Positions 1 to 8,794 of a stretch of 64,000 bases of DNA are shown piece after piece. Positions within the stretch are counted from its first letter, which is position 1. Each line of letters begins with the position of its first letter. The notes beneath the pieces were generated by a model. That model was given only the letters and a program-made list of their open reading frames with translations, did no database searches and was not told the DNA's origin. Origin of the DNA: Lachnospiraceae bacterium. GTDB lineage: Bacteria > Bacillota > Clostridia > Lachnospirales > Lachnospiraceae. The DNA lies in the NCBI GenBank assembly GCA_900168235.1, contig FUZG01000015.1, forward strand, positions 45,534-109,533. Reading direction: 5' to 3'. Position numbers and translations under genes: made by a program.

Positions 1-224
1 AAGCGTGAACCGGGTGCTACATACACCTCGCATCCGAGCACCGGATTTATCCCCTGTGCTCTACATTCTTTATAAAAATCTATGACGCCGTACATTACAC
101 CGTGGTCGGTGATGGCTGCCGCTGTCATGCCGAGGGCTTTTACCCTTGCCACGTACTCTTTTATCTTATTGGAGCCGTCCAGCAGCGAGTACTCTGTATG
201 CGTGTGAAGATGAACAAATGCCAT
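1..224 (-). CDS. dnaE: DNA polymerase III alpha subunit, N-terminal part (cut by window edge)
   Basis: Replicative DNA polymerase alpha subunit. Only the first 74 codons are inside the window. The translation begins MAFVHLHTHTEYSLLDG and continues with ITDHG and LGCEVYV, the metal-binding PHP-domain signature at the N-terminus of DnaE-type polymerases. The start codon at 224 is the only one that places the HLHTHTEYS motif at the usual distance from the N-terminus. The polymerase domains lie beyond the left edge. PolC would carry an OB-fold before the PHP domain, so DnaE is preferred. A stand-alone PHP phosphoesterase cannot be fully excluded from this fragment. Confidence 0.88.
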   Translation of the reverse strand, partial: MAFVHLHTHTEYSLLDGSNKIKEYVARVKALGMTAAAITDHGVMYGVIDFYKECRAQGINPVLGCEVYVAPGSR

Positions 225-347
225 TTATAAGAACCTCAAACTTTAACCTGTCATCAGATCGTGACGATCATTTTTCCAAAATAATAAACACCAATTCGAT
301 GATATGCTAATTGCTCCAAATGCGCAACACAACAAAAATAGTAAAAA

Positions 348-375
348 CCGCACCCCGGGTTACCCCGGGATGCGG
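348..375 (-). terminator. Rho-independent terminator after metK
   Basis: Arms CCGCA-C-CCCGGG and CCCGGG-A-TGCGG with one mismatch and a 4-nt loop. On the minus strand the stem is followed by a T-rich run (TTTTTAC). It lies 22 bases past the metK stop codon. Confidence 0.8.
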
Positions 376-397
376 CTCATTATCAGTCTATTTCGGC

Positions 398-1603
398 TTA
401 GAGATACTTCTTAAGGTCATCAACCTTATCAAGCTTCTCCCAAGGAAGATCGATATCTGTTCTTCCAAAGTGGCCGTAAGCTGCTGTCTGCTTGTAGATC
501 GGACGTCTGAGGTCAAGCATCTTGATGATTCCAGCCGGACGGAGATCGAAGTTCTCACGAACGATCTCAGTAAGCTTCTCATCAGAAACCTTACCTGTGC
601 CGAAGCTGTCTACCATGATGGATGTAGGCTCAGCAACACCGATAGCGTAGGAAAGCTGGATCTCTGCGCGATCAGCAAGTCCTGCTGCTACGAGGTTCTT
701 TGCAACGTAACGAGCTGCATAAGCACCGGAACGGTCAACCTTTGTGCAGTCCTTACCGGAGAATGCTCCGCCGCCGTGACGAGCGTATCCGCCGTAGGTG
801 TCTACGATGATCTTACGTCCTGTAAGACCTGCATCACCGTGAGGTCCGCCGATTACGAAACGGCCTGTAGGATTGATGTAGATTCTTGTCTTATCATCGA
901 TAAGCCCTGCAGGGATAACCGGATCGAATACGTACTTCTTGATATCCTTGTGGATCTGCTCCTGTGTAACGTCCTCATCATGCTGAGTAGAGATAACAAC
1001 AGCCTCGAGACGAAGGGGCTTGCCTTCCTCATCATACTCTACAGAAACCTGGGACTTTCCATCCGGACGAAGGTAGCTGAGTGTGCCGTCCTTTCTAACC
1101 TTTGTAAGCTGACGAGTGAGCTTGTGAGCAAGGTCGATAGGATAAGGAAGATACTCAGGTGTCTCGTTTGTAGCGTAACCGAACATCATACCCTGATCGC
1201 CAGCACCGATAGCACCGATCTCTTCATCAGACATGTTCTTCTCAAGAGCCTTGAGGTCTGCCTTTGTCTCAAGAGCGTTATCAACACCCTGAGCGATGTC
1301 AGGAGACTGCTCGTCGATAGCAGTGAATACTGCACATGTGTCAGCATCAAAACCATACTCGGACTTTGTGTATCCGATCTCACGAACAGTGTCACGTACA
1401 GTCTTCTGAATGTCAACGTATGCCTTTGTTGTGATCTCACCTGTTACAACTACGAAACCTGTGCATGCCATTGTCTCGCATGCTACACGGCTCATCGGAT
1501 CCTGACGGATGCACTCGTCAAGGATGGCATCAGAGATGGCATCGCAGACTTTGTCGGGATGTCCCTCAGTAACGGACTCAGATGTAAATAATCTTTTTTC
1601 CAT
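398..1603 (-). CDS. metK: S-adenosylmethionine synthetase
   Basis: Makes S-adenosylmethionine from methionine and ATP in the cytoplasm. The 401-residue product has normal family length and starts [18 protein letters not shown], the N-terminal ATP/methionine-binding motif. It also holds [12 protein letters not shown] and the P-loop-like GGGAFSGKD motif. The start follows a purine-rich AGAGAGGAAAA ribosome site. A SAM-I riboswitch with its own terminator sits in the leader, so expression should fall when SAM is plentiful. SAM is the methyl donor for the cobalamin methyltransferases encoded later in the window. Nothing unusual is seen in the protein. Confidence 0.97.
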   Translation of the reverse strand: MEKRLFTSESVTEGHPDKVCDAISDAILDECIRQDPMSRVACETMACTGFVVVTGEITTKAYVDIQKTVRDTVREIGYTKSEYGFDADTCAVFTAIDEQSPDIAQGVDNALETKADLKALEKNMSDEEIGAIGAGDQGMMFGYATNETPEYLPYPIDLAHKLTRQLTKVRKDGTLSYLRPDGKSQVSVEYDEEGKPLRLEAVVISTQHDEDVTQEQIHKDIKKYVFDPVIPAGLIDDKTRIYINPTGRFVIGGPHGDAGLTGRKIIVDTYGGYARHGGGAFSGKDCTKVDRSGAYAARYVAKNLVAAGLADRAEIQLSYAIGVAEPTSIMVDSFGTGKVSDEKLTEIVRENFDLRPAGIIKMLDLRRPIYKQTAAYGHFGRTDIDLPWEKLDKVDDLKKYL

Positions 1604-1650
1604 TTTTCCTCTCTTTCAGCGGAATACCCGCGTATAAATAAAAAAATAAA

Positions 1651-1804
1651 ATCCACTCTGACAAATAGAGTGGATCGACATCGATAATCAAATCCTCTCA
1701 TTGTTCGAACATAACTCGCTCAAGGTTGGCACCTTCCGACTTCCGTAATCGGAGGTTGTCGTGACTTCACAGATCCTTTGCATCTCCATCACTCTTAATA
1801 AGAG
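1651..1804 (-). promoter_or_regulatory. SAM-I (S-box) riboswitch with terminator, metK leader
   Basis: The minus-strand leader carries the S-box core: P1 arms CTCTTATT and AATGAGAG (about 1804-1797 and 1702-1695), AAGAGTGATGGAG after the 5' arm, ACGACAACC, and GGAAGGTGCCAACCTTGAGCGA. Downstream, ATCCACTCT and AGAGTGGAT (1651-1675) form a terminator stem followed by a T-rich run. Known S-box logic is that SAM binding permits the terminator, shutting metK off. Confidence 0.93.
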
Positions 1805-1984
1805 AAGTTTTACAATATGGAATTTTCTTATCGGCATAACAATACTATCTTTTTTTTATATCGTCAACCCTCATGAACTTAAACAGGTTTGACGAAAACT
1901 ATATTAGTTAATATACTTTTACATAATAGAGAAACGTACGTAAATTTTTAATAATCATTGACAACAAAGTCAAAGGGAGATCAT

Positions 1985-3061
1985 ATGCCCAGGATTCCTA
2001 CTCAGGATCTGGTCCCCGGCATGGTAACTGCCGAGGATGTTATTTCTTTTAATAACCAGCTGATCCTGCCAAGAGATATGGAGCTCACTGACAAGGCTAT
2101 CACCAAGCTCGAGTTTTATTCTATCCTTTCTGTTCAGGTAAAGGATGAAACGGCGAACGTGGCGATCCCCTCTGAGACTCCGCCGGATATATCGTATTCA
2201 GATAAAATAAGAAATTCTCAGGAGTACAAGGTCTTTAAACAGGACTTCGAGAGTACTCTGAGCGAAGTTGAGGATTCACTGAACGATATCATCTCAAAAA
2301 ATAAGATCGATACAGATAATCTCCTGCAAGAGCCCGGCAAACTGCTCGTTCACAATCCGTCAGGCATACATATTTTTGATATGCTCCACAATATGCGTAT
2401 GTATGATGATCCTACGTATGCACATTCGCTGAACGTATCACTGATATGTCATGTATTCGGAAGGTGGCTCGGAATGTCGGATGCGGATGTTGATATCCTG
2501 ACCCTCGCCGGACTTCTTCACGACATCGGAAAGCTGAAGATACCGAACGAGATCATCAGCAAGCCCGCAAAGCTCACGGATCAGGAGTATACTACCGTCA
2601 AATCCCATGCCATGGAAGGTTACAATATTTTGAAAGACCTTCCTATAAATGAGCATGTAAAAAGAGCTGCTCTCATGCATCACGAGCGCTGTGACGGAAC
2701 AGGTTATCCTCTCGGTCTCACAACCAAGCGTATCGACCGCTATGCCAGGATCGTTGCCATAGCGGATGTTTATGATGCAATGACAAGCCCCCGCGTTTAC
2801 CGCGGTCCGCTCTGTCCGTTCCAGGTCATCAGTATCTTTGAATCCGAAGGGCTACAGAGATATGATCCCGAGTTTATCCTCGTATTCCTGGAATACATCG
2901 TAAATACATACATGAATAACCGCGTCCGCCTGTCAAACGGTCTCACGGGAGACATCGTCCTTATTAACAAACTGGACCTCGCTCACCCCATGGTCCACTG
3001 CGGAAGCCACTACATAGACCTGTCGCACGAACATGGTCTTTATATAGAGGCAATTCTTTAA
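1985..3061 (+). CDS. HD-GYP domain phosphodiesterase-like protein
   Basis: Likely hydrolyses cyclic di-GMP. The N-terminal third (about 1-120) is a low-similarity region containing VPGMVTAEDV, common in DUF3391-like leaders of HD-GYP proteins. The rest is an HD-GYP domain: AHSLN, LLHDIGKLKIP, a His in VKSHAMEGYNIL, HHERCDGTGYP and IADVYDAMTSPRVYR, so the metal ligands and GYP motif are intact. The reading frame opens at TTG 1958, but ATG 1985 has AAAGGGAGA just before it and is preferred. There is no membrane segment or receiver domain. The gene stands alone between the metK leader and a shared terminator. Confidence 0.9.
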   Translation: MPRIPTQDLVPGMVTAEDVISFNNQLILPRDMELTDKAITKLEFYSILSVQVKDETANVAIPSETPPDISYSDKIRNSQEYKVFKQDFESTLSEVEDSLNDIISKNKIDTDNLLQEPGKLLVHNPSGIHIFDMLHNMRMYDDPTYAHSLNVSLICHVFGRWLGMSDADVDILTLAGLLHDIGKLKIPNEIISKPAKLTDQEYTTVKSHAMEGYNILKDLPINEHVKRAALMHHERCDGTGYPLGLTTKRIDRYARIVAIADVYDAMTSPRVYRGPLCPFQVISIFESEGLQRYDPEFILVFLEYIVNTYMNNRVRLSNGLTGDIVLINKLDLAHPMVHCGSHYIDLSHEHGLYIEAIL

Positions 3062-3071
3062 TGAACAGAAA

Positions 3072-3117
3072 AACACATCCTTTGAACAGCGTCATTCTAA
3101 AGGATGTGTTTTTTATT
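3072..3117. terminator. Bidirectional terminator between HD-GYP gene and murA
   Basis: Perfect 12-bp arms AACACATCCTTT and AAAGGATGTGTT around a 15-nt loop. A T run follows on the plus strand and an A run precedes it, so it can serve both converging genes. Confidence 0.88.
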
Positions 3118-3133
3118 ATAATGATAAGTTTTT

Positions 3134-4453
3134 TCAGATAGCCTTTGTGCGAAGAGTGAATTTCTGGATCTCTTCGTCATCTGATGCGCGCTCGATCATG
3201 CCTCCGAGCTTGCGGAGCTTTACATCAAAGTCCTCGTATCCTCTTTCGATCAGGTGGATATCGTCTACTACGGATACACCGTCAGCAGAAAGCGCAGCAA
3301 GAACAAGTGCTGCACCGGCTCTTAAGTCAGGAGAAGTAATATGTGCTCCTGTAAGACCCTTTACACCTGTGATGATCGCTGTATTTCCTTCAACCTTGAT
3401 ATCTGCTCCCATACGGATGATCTCATCCACATAGCGGAAACGGTTCTCGAAAATACTCTCCGTGATGGTGCTTACACCTTCGGAAAGTACGAGTGTGATA
3501 CCTGCCTGGGGCTGCATGTCTGTAGGGAAGCCCGGGTAAGGCAGAGTCTTTATCTGTGTGCTGTGCAGTTCGCCTGTATATTTTACGCGTACTGCATCAT
3601 CAAGTTCTTCTACTTCGCATCCCATTTCAAGGATCTTTGCCGTGATGGACTCAAGATGCTTCGGGATAACGTTCTTTACGAGTATATCTCCCTTTGTAAC
3701 AGCAGCAGCAAACATAAATGTTCCTGCCTCGATCTGGTCAGGGATGATGGAATATGTAGCTCCATGAAGCTTCTCAACACCGCGGATACGGATAACGTCA
3801 GTACCTGCGCCCTTGATGTCTGCCCCCATTGAGTTCAGGAAGTTTGCTACGTCAACAACATGAGGCTCCTTAGCCGCATTTTCAATGATAGTCTTTCCCT
3901 CTGCCATGCTGGCAGCCATCATTACATTGATGGTAGCGCCTACTGATACTACGTCCATGTACATATGAGCGCCAACAAGCTTTTCGGCAGATGCGACAAT
4001 AGCACCATGCTCGATCTTTACATCAGCGCCGATAGCACGGAAGCCCTTTAAATGCTGGTCTATAGGACGGCTTCCGATATTGCATCCTCCCGGAAGCGGA
4101 ACCTCAGCTTCGCAGTATTTACCAAGAAGAGCACCTATAAGATAGTAAGATGCACGGATCTTCTTTATAAGTTCGTACTCTATATTAACGTTCTGTACCA
4201 TTGATCCGTTGATCTTTACAGTATGACGATCTACACGGTCAATATGTACACCAATACCGGCCATTGCATCCAGAAGCACGTTTGTGTCCCGGACATCAGG
4301 CATATTCTCTATAGTAACAGTCTCGTCTGTCATAATGGCAGCAGCAAGGATCGCCAGTGCTGCGTTTTTTGCACCGCCGATCTCAACCTCTCCGCAAAGC
4401 GGGTTGCCGCCGCGAATTACATAATGATCCATGGAAACTACTTTAGATTTCAT
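3134..4453 (-). CDS. murA: UDP-N-acetylglucosamine 1-carboxyvinyltransferase
   Basis: First committed step of peptidoglycan synthesis: transfers enolpyruvate from PEP to UDP-GlcNAc in the cytoplasm. 439 residues. Family motifs are GGAKNAALAILAA near the N-terminus and LPGGCNIGSRPIDQHL, which contains the catalytic, fosfomycin-sensitive Cys. The start at 4453 overlaps the upstream flavin reductase stop by four bases (ATGA), which supports it over the Met at residue 8. A second murA paralogue is common in Firmicutes, and which copy this is cannot be told here. Confidence 0.96.
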   Translation of the reverse strand: MKSKVVSMDHYVIRGGNPLCGEVEIGGAKNAALAILAAAIMTDETVTIENMPDVRDTNVLLDAMAGIGVHIDRVDRHTVKINGSMVQNVNIEYELIKKIRASYYLIGALLGKYCEAEVPLPGGCNIGSRPIDQHLKGFRAIGADVKIEHGAIVASAEKLVGAHMYMDVVSVGATINVMMAASMAEGKTIIENAAKEPHVVDVANFLNSMGADIKGAGTDVIRIRGVEKLHGATYSIIPDQIEAGTFMFAAAVTKGDILVKNVIPKHLESITAKILEMGCEVEELDDAVRVKYTGELHSTQIKTLPYPGFPTDMQPQAGITLVLSEGVSTITESIFENRFRYVDEIIRMGADIKVEGNTAIITGVKGLTGAHITSPDLRAGAALVLAALSADGVSVVDDIHLIERGYEDFDVKLRKLGGMIERASDDEEIQKFTLRTKAI

Positions 4454-5025
4454 TTTTTCTTAGACTTCCTCTTTTGAACAGAATACCCGAACTTGCCGAT
4501 CTTTTTACCAAGTCCCATATATTCGCCATGACTCCATGCCACAAGATTTGCGCGCTTTAAGTCAAGCGCTCCCTTCTTATTAAGGAGCGACTCATCCACA
4601 TTTACGCCGACTACCTTCGCGAGAAACAGATCATGTGTCCCCAGCGGGATTATCTGTTCTACACGGCACTCTATATTAATGGGGCTTTCCGCGATCCCCG
4701 GTGCTTTTACCTTCTGTGAAGGCTGCGGTGTGAGACCTGTTTCTGCAAACTTATCTATGTCTCTTCCGCTCTTTACACCACAGAGATCTGCCTTGCGGGC
4801 AAGCTGCTCTGTCGTAACATTGAGCACGAACTCACCTGTCTCCTTGATAATGTCATAGGAATAACGTGAACGGCGCACGGAAACGGACACCATCGGCGGG
4901 TCTGAGCAGACATTACCTGCCCATGCGAGCGTAATGATATTTGGTTTTTCATTTTCCCGTCCGCAGCTCAACATCACTGCAGGTACAGGGAAGAGCATAT
5001 TTCCGGGCTTCCAGAATTGTTTCAT
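4450..5025 (-). CDS. Flavin reductase-like (FMN-binding) protein
   Basis: 191-residue protein of the flavin reductase / DIM6-NTAB family, which binds FMN and often reduces flavins for partner enzymes. Family-like features are the N-terminal FPVPAVMLSCG, IITLAWAGNVCSDPPMVSVSVR and KETGEFVLNV. The very basic tail (KRKSKKK) is unusual in the catalytic core and may simply be an extension. Its stop overlaps the murA start, so the two are probably cotranscribed, although no functional link is known. The substrate is unknown. Confidence 0.83.
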   Translation of the reverse strand: MKQFWKPGNMLFPVPAVMLSCGRENEKPNIITLAWAGNVCSDPPMVSVSVRRSRYSYDIIKETGEFVLNVTTEQLARKADLCGVKSGRDIDKFAETGLTPQPSQKVKAPGIAESPINIECRVEQIIPLGTHDLFLAKVVGVNVDESLLNKKGALDLKRANLVAWSHGEYMGLGKKIGKFGYSVQKRKSKKK

Positions 5026-5034
5026 ATTTTTCTA

Positions 5035-5451
5035 TTAACGTAACATGAAAACAGCCAGTGCGGCTGTTGCCGCAAGATTCAGAATTAGGAAGACCAACAC
5101 TGCGGTCATAAGCCCTTTAAGGCTCCTCTGATTCTTTTCTGCCTGCTTTACAATCTTATCTGTGTTTTCAATGATCACTGCCTGAGTATTTCGATAACAG
5201 CGAACGTTTTCATGATGGACATGAGTGAAAACCTCAGCACGGAGGTGTTCCATTTTCTCTTCAAGATCATGCTCCATCTTCGCAATGTCGTCTGATACAG
5301 CTCCCGGCGCTTGTTCGTCAGGGATGCTGTCATCCGGCATGATGTCGTCCATTTTTTCTGAACGAATCGGAACCAGATTCAGACTGTTCGATAATTTATC
5401 ATTACGAACGTCTCCTGTCAATACGCTGCTATCCATTTTGGATATGTTCAT
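5035..5451 (-). CDS. Hypothetical tail-anchored membrane protein
   Basis: 138 residues, family not recognised. The first 60 residues are polar and acidic. Residues about 55-100 are heptad-like (MEHDLEEKMEHLRAEV) and could form a coiled coil. A single hydrophobic helix, LMTAVLVFLILNLAATAALAV, ends the protein, suggesting a C-terminal membrane anchor with the bulk in the cytoplasm. The ATG at 5451 follows CGGGGGAAAA. It lies nine bases upstream of the flavin reductase gene and may share its transcript. No function is proposed. Confidence 0.6.
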   Translation of the reverse strand: MNISKMDSSVLTGDVRNDKLSNSLNLVPIRSEKMDDIMPDDSIPDEQAPGAVSDDIAKMEHDLEEKMEHLRAEVFTHVHHENVRCYRNTQAVIIENTDKIVKQAEKNQRSLKGLMTAVLVFLILNLAATAALAVFMLR

Positions 5452-5774
5452 GAGATTTTCCCCCGGTGACTTATACTCCGTATATATGTGAACAATTACG
5501 CAAACTTTTACTCATATAACAGCAATTCTAAGGTATTCTAACACCTTTTAATATTGCCTGCAATAATTGCCAAAAATATAGGATTTCCACTCATTTTATT
5601 TAAGGGACTTTTAACTATATGTGCAGTTTAACCTAAATGATAGATGATTATTTGAATGTATTGGTGGTATTTACTATATATTAACACCGCGTTCATAATT
5701 TGTTAATAAATTATTGCTATATTAATAATGTCTTAAGAAAGACGTACAGAAATGTAGATGATTTTTTCATAATA

Positions 5775-5801
5775 AGCCCTGGGGTCGAAAGATCCCGGGG
5801 C
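5775..5801 (+). terminator. Strong hairpin, possible terminator of a short transcript
   Basis: Arms GCCCTGGGGTC and GATCCCGGGGC close on a GAAA loop and are followed by a short pyrimidine run (CTCCTCTTTT). No plus-strand gene ends here. The 5452-6003 gap otherwise holds AT-rich DNA, the double-hairpin repeat at 5865 and the terminator at 5963. Confidence 0.45.
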
Positions 5802-5864
5802 ACTCCTCTTTTAAAAGCACAGCAGATTCCATTTCTTAATTTTTACCTGCTATACAAATTGCAC

Positions 5865-5956
5865 AACAAGTTACGCTAGGCTCGACAAAACCTCGCCAAG
5901 CGAACTTGCATAACACGCACTAAGCTCGAAAATACCTCGCTAAGTGCTCCGAAAAT
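5865..5956. repeat. 92-bp double-hairpin dispersed repeat, copy 1
   Basis: Identical base for base to 47589-47680. It contains two related imperfect hairpins, arms CGCT-A-GGC / GCC-A-AGCG and GCACT-A-AGC / GCT-A-AGTGC. Each loop starts TCGA and ends ACCTC, and the element ends CTCCGAAAA. It sits just beyond the terminator of the alarmone synthetase gene. Confidence 0.9.
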
Positions 5957-5962
5957 AAATAT

Positions 5963-5993
5963 AAAAAGAATCCGGCATTGCCGGATTCTTTTT
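5963..5993 (-). terminator. Rho-independent terminator after the alarmone synthetase gene
   Basis: Near-perfect stem AAAAAGAATCCGGC / GCCGGATTCTTTTT with a 3-nt loop and T run. It lies 11 bases past the stop codon at 6004. Confidence 0.88.
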
Positions 5994-6003
5994 ATGTAAA
6001 CAT

Positions 6004-6726
6004 TTATTCTGCTTCGCCGTAAAAACGCTCTTTGAGGAGAGTACGTTCAGCCTCTCGCTTCTGCTTTTCTCTCTCCCGGTCGTCTGAGCCGTGCTCTGCG
6101 GCAACTCCGCGGATCTCTTCGTTAAGAGACATCATCTTGGCATCCAGATCGGATACCATCTCCGCACATTCAAAGAGTTCTCTCTTTATGTGCTCCGGAG
6201 CGTAGCCTTCGTATTTATACTTTATCTTATGCTCAAGACTTGCCCAGAAATCCATGGCAACTGTACGGATCTGAATCTCAACCTTCGTATCTACCACACC
6301 GTCTGACAGGAAGATGGGTACTGTGACTATCATGTGATAGCTCTTGTATCCGCTTTCCTTCGGGTGCTTGATATAGTCCTTTATCGAAAGCACGTTGATA
6401 TCGCTCTGATTTGCAAGGATCTCAGCAACCCTGTAGATATCAGAAGTAAATGAACAGATAACTCTGATACCTGCTATATCATTTACGTACTTTACCATAT
6501 TTTCGATCGTGGATTCATAACCCCTGCGCTTCAGCTTTTTTACGATGCTTTCAGGCGTCTTCACTCGAGATTTTATGTGCTCGATCGGATTATACTGATG
6601 AACATGCTGAAATTCATTGTTAAGAATCTCAAGCTTCGTTCCTATTTCCTTCAATGCAGAATTATAGAGGAGCATGATGGTTTCCCAACTGTCGACTCCT
6701 TCGTAATTTCCTGTGTTATTACCCAT
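6004..6726 (-). CDS. Small alarmone synthetase (GTP pyrophosphokinase, RelQ/YjbM-like)
   Basis: Synthesises (p)ppGpp from GTP and ATP. The 240-residue protein holds only a RelA/SpoT synthetase domain: VKKLKRRGYE, DIAGIRVICSF, SGYKSYHMIVTVP and VEIQIRTVAMDFWASLEHKIKYKY. No HD hydrolase, TGS or ACT domain is present, so it is a stand-alone synthetase. The C-terminal 40 residues are highly charged and helical (DDREREKQKREAERTLLK), as in the tetramerising tail of RelQ. The start at 6726 follows CGGGGATAAA. It is monocistronic with its own terminator. Confidence 0.9.
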   Translation of the reverse strand: MGNNTGNYEGVDSWETIMLLYNSALKEIGTKLEILNNEFQHVHQYNPIEHIKSRVKTPESIVKKLKRRGYESTIENMVKYVNDIAGIRVICSFTSDIYRVAEILANQSDINVLSIKDYIKHPKESGYKSYHMIVTVPIFLSDGVVDTKVEIQIRTVAMDFWASLEHKIKYKYEGYAPEHIKRELFECAEMVSDLDAKMMSLNEEIRGVAAEHGSDDREREKQKREAERTLLKERFYGEAE

Positions 6727-6866
6727 TTTATCCCCGATCCGCCATGAGGCAGATCATACTCCGTTCCTTTGTTTTCGCCCTCGGGCTCAAATTGTTAATA
6801 TTATAACATACTCTGAAAGATTTAACTACTTTCCGCACTTTATTCCGATACATTAAAATCCATCTA

Positions 6867-7007
6867 GTTACTGTTCACTCGCTTACAGCTCGCTCACGTA
6901 ACGGATTTTGCAATTAAATCGCCTACGGCGATGAGCAAAATCCAATGGCTATTCAATGTTATTGGTCGTAAACTACGCAGTAAATGCTCCGTTTACGTAT
7001 GAACTGT
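6867..7007. repeat. MITE-like palindromic element flanked by direct repeats
   Basis: About 141 bp with imperfect terminal inverted repeats (GTTACTGTTCA left, TGAACTGTAA right), bracketed by AAATCCATCTA at 6856-6866 and 7008-7018. Inside are a nested hairpin (GGATTTTGC 6903-6911 with GCAAAATCC 6935-6943, enclosing ATCGCC-TAC-GGCGAT) and a CGTAAAC/GTTTACG hairpin. There is no coding frame of note. It fills most of the gap 6727-7173. Confidence 0.55.
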
Positions 7008-7048
7008 AAATCCATCTATTGCTTATATACGCACGATGGTGTATAGTC

Positions 7049-7089
7049 ATATCACATGATGTAGTTTTTAAAACTACGTCATGTGATAT
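7049..7089. promoter_or_regulatory. 41-nt near-perfect palindrome upstream of trhA
   Basis: Arms ATATCACATGA and TCATGTGATAT plus inner GTAGTTTT / AAAACTAC, with one unpaired pair of positions. No T run follows, so it is not a typical terminator. It lies about 85 bases before the trhA start and could be an operator or leader hairpin. Confidence 0.55.
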
Positions 7090-7173
7090 TTGAGCTACAT
7101 TCAGAATCACCGTGATACAAGGTTCAAAAGCAGCTCTCACAATTCAATTTTGCTTGTAAGGAGGCCACTTCAC

Positions 7174-7908
7174 ATGGAAGCTATGCAGCGCACCACGAGA
7201 AAACATTCCCACAGAGGAAATGTGACTAAATTTGGTATACTTCCTTCAACCATTTCCCTTTCGATACGCGAACCCGGTCCGGCTATCTCGCATTTTGCAG
7301 CTTTTCTCATGCTGCTCATGGGATTCGGCCCGCTTGTTATGCGTGCTTCGCTTTTTGGTTCCCCTATCACCCTCTTTTCAATGGTGATCTTTCTCCTGTC
7401 ATCAAGTCTTCTCTATGCAGCGAGCACCACGTATCACACTGTAGTCCTAGGCAGAAAGGAAACTGATATTTTCAGAAAGATCGATCACGGCATGATCTCC
7501 GTCATGATCGCAGGCTCATATACCCCGGTGTGTCTCACTGTCCTTAAGGATTCGCACGGATATGCGCTTCTCGCCGCCATTTGGGCACTTGCCGTTGCCG
7601 GAATTTTGATAAAGCTTTTCTGGATCAGCTGTCCCCACATTTTTTCGTCCGCGCTTTACCTATTAATGGGATGGCTCTGCGTATTTACGATCGTTCCTTT
7701 ATGGCATCTCCTGCCCCGCGAAGCCTTCTTCTGGCTCGTGTCCGGCGGGATCCTTTATACCGCGGGTGCTGTGATCTATTCACTGAAACTTCGTAGATTT
7801 AACGAGGTCCATCTTTATTTTGATTCGCACACCATTTTTCATCTGTTCATAATGGCAGGTACGCTCTGTCACTACATAATGATGTTCCGATTTATTTCCC
7901 TCTTATGA
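7174..7908 (+). CDS. trhA: Hemolysin III / TrhA family membrane protein (PAQR superfamily)
   Basis: Integral membrane protein of 244 residues with about seven hydrophobic helices. Conserved PAQR/HlyIII residues are visible: REPG and ISH near the N-terminus, SSSLLYAASTTYH, RKIDHGMI and the closing HTIFHLFIMAGTLCHY. Those Ser/Asp/His residues form a metal site in the family. Relatives are linked to membrane fluidity or lipid homeostasis, and the hemolysin name is historical. The frame is open from TTG 7090, but ATG 7174 follows GGAGG at nine bases and gives the expected N-terminus. A palindrome lies upstream and a terminator downstream. Confidence 0.9.
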   Translation: MEAMQRTTRKHSHRGNVTKFGILPSTISLSIREPGPAISHFAAFLMLLMGFGPLVMRASLFGSPITLFSMVIFLLSSSLLYAASTTYHTVVLGRKETDIFRKIDHGMISVMIAGSYTPVCLTVLKDSHGYALLAAIWALAVAGILIKLFWISCPHIFSSALYLLMGWLCVFTIVPLWHLLPREAFFWLVSGGILYTAGAVIYSLKLRRFNEVHLYFDSHTIFHLFIMAGTLCHYIMMFRFISLL

Positions 7909-7950
7909 TGATAACACGTATATCGTGAAGCAAATCTTATAAAAGGCTAA

Positions 7951-7993
7951 AAAAATGCCGTCCGGAGGATAAAGAACTCCGAACGGCATTTTT
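7951..7993. terminator. Bidirectional terminator between trhA and a lipoprotein gene
   Basis: Arms AAAAATGCCGT-C-CGGAG and CTCCG-A-ACGGCATTTTT, with A and T runs on either side. It lies between converging genes. Confidence 0.87.
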
Positions 7994-8011
7994 ATGTACA
8001 TTAATCTGAAC

Positions 8012-8794
8012 TTACATCTCTTCTAATGCAAAGTCGATAGCGGAAAGTGTTTCATCATCAAATGTGAATGTGAGCTTGAACTGGCTGTCTGTGGATGTAT
8101 ATACATCGTACTCGATCACGCCGTCGGAATTGTCATCCGGTGTGCTGAGATCGTAGTCAGTTACACCAAACTGTGCAAAGAGCTTTCCGAGGTCATCAGC
8201 ATACTTCTTGATCTCTGTGAGCTGAGCATCTGTAGGAGAATCGATTCCTTCAAAGTCCTCCATATCTTCCTTTGCGGAATCCTTATCGCCTTCGTAATAT
8301 GCTGTGAGCCACTTAAGTCTTGCATCCTTGAGCTTTCCATCCTTATCGGAAGCAGCATCTGCGGAATCAACCTTTTCCTTAACGATAGCACTCTTTGTTG
8401 CAGAAACTGTAACATTTACCGCATCACCATCACCTATATATGCCTCAGCTGTCCATTCATCGCCATCAAATGAACCTGCTGTTACATCGTGATTGATATC
8501 ACCGGACTCTTCTTCTGCAGAATCATCCTCATCTTCTAAAGTATCCTCATCAATCTCTTCAGCATCCTCCTCAACCGCTTCGCCTTCTGCCTCAGCAGTA
8601 TCAGAATCAACGTTTGCTCCAGCACCCTCGTCTGCTACGGATCCGCCTGCATTTTCTGCTTCTTCTGCCGGAACTGCCGGAGATGATCCAACCCAGTCAG
8701 ATGATGCTGCTGCCGCACATCCTGTAAGGGATGCAGCGAGCATTGCCGCTGTTACAAGTGCACATGCCATTTTAGAGAGAGTAAAATTCTTCAT
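8012..8794 (-). CDS. Lipoprotein of unknown function
   Basis: 260 residues. It has a type II signal peptide (KMACALVTAAMLAASLTGCAAA, Cys acylation site at LTGC). A long acidic linker of Glu/Asp/Ala follows (about residues 50-115), then a 140-residue globular domain. Exported and probably tethered to the outer membrane leaflet. The domain is not recognised. It contains repeated FT/FTFDD strands like those in small lipoproteins of Clostridia. ATG 8794 follows AAAGGAG and is preferred to the in-frame start at 8842. The layout resembles the lipoprotein at 47800-48804, also with an acidic linker. Confidence 0.75.
   Translation of the reverse strand: MKNFTLSKMACALVTAAMLAASLTGCAAAASSDWVGSSPAVPAEEAENAGGSVADEGAGANVDSDTAEAEGEAVEEDAEEIDEDTLEDEDDSAEEESGDINHDVTAGSFDGDEWTAEAYIGDGDAVNVTVSATKSAIVKEKVDSADAASDKDGKLKDARLKWLTAYYEGDKDSAKEDMEDFEGIDSPTDAQLTEIKKYADDLGKLFAQFGVTDYDLSTPDDNSDGVIEYDVYTSTDSQFKLTFTFDDETLSAIDFALEEM

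Noticed and set aside
311..1591. 426-codon plus-strand open frame opposite metK
   Set aside because: It is the antisense shadow of metK, has no ribosome site, and its composition (Cys/Leu/Ser-rich) reflects reverse reading of a real gene.
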